This document shows positions 59,501 through 64,000 of a DNA stretch of 64,000 nucleotides, one piece after another. A model generated the notes under the pieces. It was given only the letters and a program-made list of their open reading frames with translations, was not told where the DNA came from and ran no database searches. Made by a program: the position numbers and the translations under genes. This DNA comes from Arthrobacter sp. StoSoilB20 (GTDB taxonomy: Bacteria > Actinomycetota > Actinomycetes > Actinomycetales > Micrococcaceae). The number at the start of each line of letters is the position of its first letter. Within the stretch, counting starts at the first letter, position 1. The stretch spans positions 1,674,001 through 1,738,000 of the forward strand of contig NZ_AP024651.1 of the NCBI RefSeq assembly GCF_019977295.1, in the 5' to 3' direction.

Positions 59501-60685
59501 ATGCAGCCGCGCAAGATCGTCATCCTCGGGTCCACAGGTTCCATCGGCACGCAGGCGATCGATGTCGTCGATGCTGCCCCGCACCGCTTTGAAGTGGTGG
59601 CCCTGAGCGCAGGTGGGGGAAACCCGGAACTCATTGCCCGGCAGGCTGTCCATACCCGGGCACAGGCTGTAGGCATTGCCCACGGCGATCCACAGGTGCT
59701 GCGCCGGCTGATTGAAGAGGCGGCCGCCGTTGCCGGGATAAGGAACTTTGAGCCGGAGGTCTTCGTCGGCCCCGACGCCTCCACACAGATTGCAGCCATC
59801 GACTGCGATGTTGTGCTCAACGGCATTACGGGGTCCATTGGCCTGGCACCCACGTTGGCCGCGTTGGGAACCGGCGCCACCTTGGCCCTCGCCAACAAGG
59901 AGTCACTGATCGTGGGCGGCGCCCTGGTCAAAGCTGCTGCAGGCCCTGGCCAAATCGTTCCGGTTGACTCGGAGCATTCCGCCATCGCCCAGTGCCTTCG
60001 GTCCGGGACTGCCCAGGAAGTCGAGAAGCTGATCCTGACGGCCTCGGGCGGTCCCTTCCGTGGCCGAACGCGCGATCAGTTGCACCACGTCACGCCCCAG
60101 GAAGCGCTGGCCCACCCCACCTGGGACATGGGCCTTATGGTCACAACGAACTCGGCCAGCCTGGTGAACAAAGGGCTGGAAGTCATCGAGGCACACCTGT
60201 TGTTCGATGTTCCCCTGGACAGGATCGACGTCGTGGTCCATCCCCAGTCGGTGGTCCACTCCATGGTCCAGTTTGTCGATGGTTCCATCATCGCCCAGGC
60301 ATCACCACCGGACATGCGCCTGCCTATCGCCTTGGGGCTCGGATGGCCGGACCGGGTTCCGCGGGCTGCACAAGCCTGCGACTGGACCAAGGCCACCAGT
60401 TGGACTTTCGAGCCACTGGACACCGTGGCTTTCCCTGCAGTGGACCTGGCCAAGGATGCAGCCAAACAGGGGAGCACGTTCCCCGCAGTGTTCAACGCAG
60501 CCAATGAGGAAGCAGTCCAGGCTTTCCATGCCGGCCGCATCCGTTTCACGGACATCGTGGATACCGTGGAGTCCGTTCTCAGTGAACATTCAGGCTCCTC
60601 CGAGCTGACAGTTCAGTCCGTGCTGGATGCTGAGGACTGGGCACGCGCCCGTACCCTTGATCGTTTAGCCAACAGCGCCCAGTAG
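59501..60685 (+). CDS. dxr: 1-deoxy-D-xylulose 5-phosphate reductoisomerase
   Basis: 394 aa. Second enzyme of the MEP isoprenoid pathway, DXP to MEP with [21 protein letters not shown] (NADPH site), [21 protein letters not shown] and ASGGPFRG (substrate and metal site) are complete. ispG, a later enzyme of the same pathway, lies 1.8 kb downstream. The order dxr-rip1-ispG is conserved in actinobacteria. Confidence 0.97.
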   Translation: MQPRKIVILGSTGSIGTQAIDVVDAAPHRFEVVALSAGGGNPELIARQAVHTRAQAVGIAHGDPQVLRRLIEEAAAVAGIRNFEPEVFVGPDASTQIAAIDCDVVLNGITGSIGLAPTLAALGTGATLALANKESLIVGGALVKAAAGPGQIVPVDSEHSAIAQCLRSGTAQEVEKLILTASGGPFRGRTRDQLHHVTPQEALAHPTWDMGLMVTTNSASLVNKGLEVIEAHLLFDVPLDRIDVVVHPQSVVHSMVQFVDGSIIAQASPPDMRLPIALGLGWPDRVPRAAQACDWTKATSWTFEPLDTVAFPAVDLAKDAAKQGSTFPAVFNAANEEAVQAFHAGRIRFTDIVDTVESVLSEHSGSSELTVQSVLDAEDWARARTLDRLANSAQ

Positions 60686-60715
60686 CCCAACCCTTATGGA
60701 AGCAGTCCCACCGGC

Positions 60716-62047
60716 ATGAGTCCCGTTCTTCTCTTCATTCTCGGAGTCGTCTTCGTCGCCATAGGCGTCGCCGTTTCCATTGCGCTCCACGAGGTAGGCC
60801 ACCTCGTACCGGCGAAGCTCTTCAAAGTGCGCGTCACCAAGTACATGATCGGCTTCGGCCCCACCCTGTGGTCCAGGAAAAAAGGGGAGACGGAATACGG
60901 CTTCAAAGCGCTTCCGCTGGGCGGATATGTCTCCATGATCGGCATGTACCCGCCAAACAAGGTGGACGGCGCCGTCCGTCCTTCAAGCACGGGAATGTTC
61001 CAGACACTGGCCACCGAAGCGCGTTCCATGGCGCACGAGGAAGTTGGTCCGGCGGACGAAAACCGGGTTTTCTACAAGCTTCCGGTGTGGAAAAAGGTCA
61101 TCGTCATGCTTGGTGGCCCCGCCATGAACATGATCATCGGCTTGATCCTGCTGGCCGTGCTGCTCATGGGCTTCGGGACAGCCCAAGCAACCACCACCAT
61201 TGCCGATGTTTCCAAATGCCAGGTCGCGGCGGGCGAAACGGTTGACCCGGACTCTGCGGACTGCAAACCCACACCGGCCGCAGCTGCGGGACTTCAACCG
61301 AACGACACCATCACTTCCTTTGACGGAAAAACCGTCACCAGTTGGGATGAGCTGACCGGCTGGATCCGTGCCTCGGCGGGCAGGGAGGTGGCCATCACCG
61401 TCCAACGCAACGGCTCACCCGTCCAGACCACCGTGACCCCGGTGCTTTCCTCCCGTCCGGTCGTTGGACCTGACGGTCGCCAGGCGCAGGACGCCAATGG
61501 AGTTTTGCAGTACCAGGAAGTCGGCTTCCTCGGCATCGGAGCCCAAAGCGCCCTGGTGCCGCAACCGGCGTCGGCCGTTCTTCCCATGGCGGGGGAGAAC
61601 ATCAAACAAATTTCCGGTGTGATCTTCAACCTGCCGGCCCGGGTTGTCGGGGTAGCAAAGGCTGCCTTCAGTGAGGAGCCCAGGGACCCCAACGGACCCA
61701 TCAGCGTGGTAGGCGTTGGCCGCGTGGCAGGGGAAGTTGCGGCCATGGAGCAAGTTCCGATGCAGGCACGCATTGGTACCTTGGTCGGGTTGCTTGCTGG
61801 GCTCAACTTCGCGTTGGCCATCTTCAACCTCATCCCGTTGCTTCCCCTTGACGGCGGCCATGTAGCCGGGGCGTTGTATGAAGGTGCACGGCGCCAGGTC
61901 GCCAGGTTGAGGGGCAAGCCGGATCCAGGCTCATTCGACATCGCGAAACTGTTGCCGTTGACCTACGTCGTAGCCGCTCTGCTGATGGCCATGGGCGCGC
62001 TGCTGATCTACGCGGACATCGTGAAGCCCGTGAATATCTTTGGCTAG
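60716..62047 (+). CDS. rip1: Site-2 protease (RIP metalloprotease)
   Basis: 443 aa. Intramembrane M50 zinc protease that cleaves anti-sigma and other membrane proteins. HExxH motif in SIALHEVGHLVPAKLF (helix 1), a PDZ domain in the middle (AAGLQPNDTITSFDGKTVTSWDEL), and the second active-site motif NLIPLLPLDGGHVAGAL with the metal Asp. Short GGAAG ribosome site. The frame stays open for 26 codons beyond the TAG, over three 21-bp repeats. Confidence 0.94.
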   Translation: MSPVLLFILGVVFVAIGVAVSIALHEVGHLVPAKLFKVRVTKYMIGFGPTLWSRKKGETEYGFKALPLGGYVSMIGMYPPNKVDGAVRPSSTGMFQTLATEARSMAHEEVGPADENRVFYKLPVWKKVIVMLGGPAMNMIIGLILLAVLLMGFGTAQATTTIADVSKCQVAAGETVDPDSADCKPTPAAAAGLQPNDTITSFDGKTVTSWDELTGWIRASAGREVAITVQRNGSPVQTTVTPVLSSRPVVGPDGRQAQDANGVLQYQEVGFLGIGAQSALVPQPASAVLPMAGENIKQISGVIFNLPARVVGVAKAAFSEEPRDPNGPISVVGVGRVAGEVAAMEQVPMQARIGTLVGLLAGLNFALAIFNLIPLLPLDGGHVAGALYEGARRQVARLRGKPDPGSFDIAKLLPLTYVVAALLMAMGALLIYADIVKPVNIFG

Positions 62048-62109
62048 GCTGTGAGCATTTTCGAGGGGGCTGTGAACATTATCGGCAGGGCTGTGAACAA
62101 TTCCTGCAG
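62047..62109 (+). repeat. Three 21-bp tandem repeats after the rip1 stop
   Basis: Units at 62047-62067, 62068-62088 and 62089-62109, each beginning GGCTGTGARCAWT. The period is exactly 21 bp (seven codons). In the rip1 frame they read AVSIFEG, AVNIIGR, AVNNSCR, with the next stop at 62126. Confidence 0.85.
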
Positions 62110-62120
62110 AGCAGGCGGGA

Positions 62121-62132
62121 TAGGCTAGCACC
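62121..62132 (+). promoter_or_regulatory. Probable -10 box of the YciI gene
   Basis: TAGGCT (62121-62126), 6 nt, ATG at 62133; no ribosome site. The same hexamer as before the 59-aa gene. Confidence 0.55.
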
Positions 62133-62426
62133 ATGACTGTTTTCGCTGTTGAGTACGTATATGTTGCCGATTCAGGCGCACTGCGCGACGAAGCCCGCCC
62201 CGCGCACCGCGCCTGGCTCGCTGAACTGGCCGAGGAAGGCACGTTGCTGGCCAGTGGCCCCTACGGTGACGGCGCCGGCGCCCTCCTGATCTTCAAGTCA
62301 GTGGACGAGGCCGGCCTCAACGATCTCCTCAAGCAGGATCCGTTTGCCGAAGCAGGCGTGATTGCCGGCATCCGCAGCACCGAGTGGTCCCCCATCATCG
62401 GCGTCCTGGCTGCCCACGCGTCCTGA
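62133..62426 (+). CDS. YciI family protein
   Basis: 97 aa, YCII fold. [32 protein letters not shown] and [16 protein letters not shown] match, with the family's His (PAHRAW) and Asp (GDGAG). Some members act as dehalogenase or degradation-pathway enzymes, most are of unknown function. Lies in the 425-bp gap between rip1 and ispG and has its own leaderless promoter. Confidence 0.88.
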   Translation: MTVFAVEYVYVADSGALRDEARPAHRAWLAELAEEGTLLASGPYGDGAGALLIFKSVDEAGLNDLLKQDPFAEAGVIAGIRSTEWSPIIGVLAAHAS

Positions 62427-62472
62427 CAGGCCGCTACCACCATTACGATCCACCCCAACCCAAGGAGTCCAC

Positions 62473-63639
62473 GTGACCTCGGTCAGCCTGGGAATGCCAG
62501 CAGCCCCACCCCCCGTCCTTGCCCCACGTCGTAAGACACGGCAGATCAAGGTTGGGTCCGTCGGAGTTGGTTCTGACTCACCCATCAGTGTTCAGTCCAT
62601 GACCACCACGCCCACCACGGACATCAATGCCACCCTTCAGCAGATTGCCGAACTGACGGCATCAGGGTGCGATATTGTGCGCGTGGCGTGCCCTTCGGCG
62701 GATGATGCTGAGGCGCTGCCCATCATCGCCCGGAAGTCCCAGATCCCCGTGATCGCGGACATCCACTTCCAGCCGAAGTACGTCTTTGCCGCCATTGAGG
62801 CCGGATGTGCTGCTGTTCGGGTGAACCCGGGCAACATCCGCAAGTTCGATGACCAGGTCAAGGAAATTGCGGCAGCAGCCCGGGACCACGGCACCTCCAT
62901 CCGTATTGGCGTCAACGCCGGCTCCCTGGAGCCGGGCATCATGAAGAAGTACGGCAAGGCAACGCCGGAAGCGCTGGTGGAGTCCGCTGTCTGGGAAGCT
63001 TCCTTGTTCGAAGAGCACGGTTTCCACGACTTCAAGATCTCCGTCAAGCACAATGACCCCGTCATCATGGTGGCTGCCTACGAAATGCTCGCTGAGAAGG
63101 GCGACTGGCCCTTGCACCTCGGCGTGACCGAGGCCGGGCCGGCGTTCCAGGGAACCATTAAGTCCGCAACGGCTTTCGGTGCCCTCCTGTCCCGGGGGAT
63201 CGGTGACACTATTCGTGTTTCCCTGTCGGCGCCGCCGGTGGAGGAGATCAAGGTGGGCAACCAGATCCTGCAGTCGCTCAACCTCCGCCCCCGCAAGCTG
63301 GAAATTGTCTCCTGCCCGTCCTGTGGCCGTGCGCAGGTTGATGTGTACACGCTGGCGGAACAGGTGACGGCCGGACTGGAAGGCATGGAGATTCCGCTCC
63401 GCGTGGCCGTCATGGGCTGTGTCGTCAATGGGCCCGGTGAGGCCCGTGAAGCAGACCTCGGTGTGGCCTCCGGAAACGGCAAGGGCCAGATTTTCGTGAA
63501 GGGTGAAGTCATTAAGACTGTGCCTGAGAGCGAAATTGTTGAGACACTGATCGAAGAGGCCATGCGCATCGCCGAAGAGATGGGGGAGGCCGATGGCGAA
63601 GATGCTGTCAAGGGTAGCCCCGTGGTTAGCGTCTCGTAA
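62473..63639 (+). CDS. ispG: 4-hydroxy-3-methylbut-2-en-1-yl diphosphate synthase
   Basis: 388 aa. MEP-pathway iron-sulfur enzyme (GcpE), TIM barrel plus 4Fe-4S domain. [20 protein letters not shown] and [18 protein letters not shown] are barrel motifs; cluster ligands lie in CPSCGRAQ and in [11 protein letters not shown]. The GTG at 62473 follows CAAGGAG by 6 nt, so the longer in-frame start at 62362, inside the YciI gene, is rejected. The next gene may start inside its 3' end. Confidence 0.96.
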   Translation: MTSVSLGMPAAPPPVLAPRRKTRQIKVGSVGVGSDSPISVQSMTTTPTTDINATLQQIAELTASGCDIVRVACPSADDAEALPIIARKSQIPVIADIHFQPKYVFAAIEAGCAAVRVNPGNIRKFDDQVKEIAAAARDHGTSIRIGVNAGSLEPGIMKKYGKATPEALVESAVWEASLFEEHGFHDFKISVKHNDPVIMVAAYEMLAEKGDWPLHLGVTEAGPAFQGTIKSATAFGALLSRGIGDTIRVSLSAPPVEEIKVGNQILQSLNLRPRKLEIVSCPSCGRAQVDVYTLAEQVTAGLEGMEIPLRVAVMGCVVNGPGEAREADLGVASGNGKGQIFVKGEVIKTVPESEIVETLIEEAMRIAEEMGEADGEDAVKGSPVVSVS

Positions 63640-64000
63640 CGAGAACGGCTTGGGAGTCAGGGTGCTCGGCAATGCCGACACCCTGGCTCTTCGCGCGCTG
63701 GCAAGCGAAGACGTAGTAGCCAACGTGTTCATCCTTGCCCATTTGGACAGCACGGGAACGGCTGCGCCCACCAGTGGGGGTGCCAGTATTTTTGGTGTGT
63801 TTGACGACCAAACGCTCTTGGGCGCCTGCTGGGCCGGAGCCAACCTGGTTCCCGTCCAGTTGGATCCCGCCCTGGCAGGTTATGCAGCGACCGCTGCCCA
63901 CCAAACCGGTCGCCGGTACGCTTCCATTTTCGGCCCCGCAGACACCGTGCTCGCGCTTTATTCACGTTTCGAACAATTGGGCCACTCTGCCCACGAGATC
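63593..64000 (+). CDS. GNAT-family N-acetyltransferase, N-terminal part (runs off window)
   Basis: The frame is open to the window edge, giving 136 residues. After a basic start ([18 protein letters not shown]) it reads [24 protein letters not shown] and [26 protein letters not shown], the N-terminal DUF4081-like half of the actinobacterial GNAT protein that follows ispG (Rv2867c in M. tuberculosis, by memory). GGGGGAGG 4 nt before the ATG at 63593 favours a start overlapping ispG by 47 bp; TTG 63650 or GTG 63662 are alternatives. Confidence 0.8.
   Translation, partial: MAKMLSRVAPWLASRNENGLGVRVLGNADTLALRALASEDVVANVFILAHLDSTGTAAPTSGGASIFGVFDDQTLLGACWAGANLVPVQLDPALAGYAATAAHQTGRRYASIFGPADTVLALYSRFEQLGHSAHEI

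Noticed and set aside
62362..62472. Longer N-terminus of IspG starting within the YciI gene
   Set aside because: The extension is Pro/Ser-rich and antisense-like, whereas the GTG at 62473 has a strong CAAGGAG site at the right distance.
1..64000. CRISPR arrays, insertion sequences, origins, rRNA genes
   Set aside because: No regularly spaced repeats, transposase frames, DnaA-box clusters or rRNA-like stretches were found on either strand by reading; short remnants could be missed without a database search.

Overview
The window is chromosomal DNA from a high-GC actinobacterium, most likely Micrococcaceae of the Arthrobacter/Paenarthrobacter type. The evidence is the strong G/C third-position bias, frequent GTG starts, a core order (rpsB-tsf-pyrH-frr-cdsA, then dxr-rip1-ispG-GNAT) that is also found in mycobacteria, many apparently leaderless genes, and a soil-type load of catabolic operons. 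Genus is inferred from gene content, not from a marker search. No phage, transposase, integrase or CRISPR array was seen.

Layout. 1-5.1 kb: tail of a YibE/F membrane protein, then dusB, dgt and dnaG. 5.1-5.4 kb: two identical tRNA-Asn genes in a 188-bp tandem duplication, each with its own hairpin terminator. 5.4-17.2 kb: membrane and envelope genes (membrane esterase, rhomboid-like/MprF-like lysyltransferase, a 59-aa glycine-zipper protein, Bcr/CflA exporter, holin-X/DUF3618 protein, CDP-alcohol phosphatidyltransferase, DMT transporter, GT4 glycosyltransferase), a CAT tRNA, an acyl-CoA dehydrogenase behind a 22-bp palindrome, and a secreted M23-like protein. 17.3-22.5 kb: rpsB, tsf, pyrH, frr, cdsA and a DivIVA-domain gene, with a long rpsB leader.

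22.5-59.4 kb is about 37 kb of mostly catabolic genes between cdsA/DivIVA and dxr. It holds two sodium/solute symporters, each with a small DUF485-like partner, around a LytS/LytTR two-component pair; a PHP-domain protein; small membrane proteins; an Lrp regulator divergent from an E1alpha-E1beta-E2 dehydrogenase operon; a TetR gene coupled to an unusual reductase-hydrolase fusion; a TetR-controlled seven-gene operon (carboxyltransferase, biotin carboxylase, acyl-CoA dehydrogenase, CoA-transferase A and B, MaoC, CitE-like lyase) matching the leucine/isovalerate route through (R)-HMG-CoA; and a LacI-controlled sugar cluster (binding protein, two permeases, two Gfo/Idh/MocA oxidoreductases, a xylose-isomerase-like TIM barrel, ThuA). 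A lipase-maturation-factor-like gene closes the block. 59.5-64 kb returns to core genes: dxr, rip1, YciI, ispG and the start of a GNAT gene.

The catabolic genes plausibly work together. The symporters import short organic acids, the E1/E2 complex and the carboxylase operon convert branched-chain keto acids and acyl-CoAs to acetyl-CoA and acetoacetate, and the sugar cluster imports and oxidises an unidentified glycoside, possibly through 3-keto intermediates. The points most worth a second look are that sugar cluster, the reductase-hydrolase fusion with an operator over its leaderless promoter, the recurring TANNNT-N6-start leaderless arrangement, and the in-frame 21-bp repeats directly after the rip1 stop codon.
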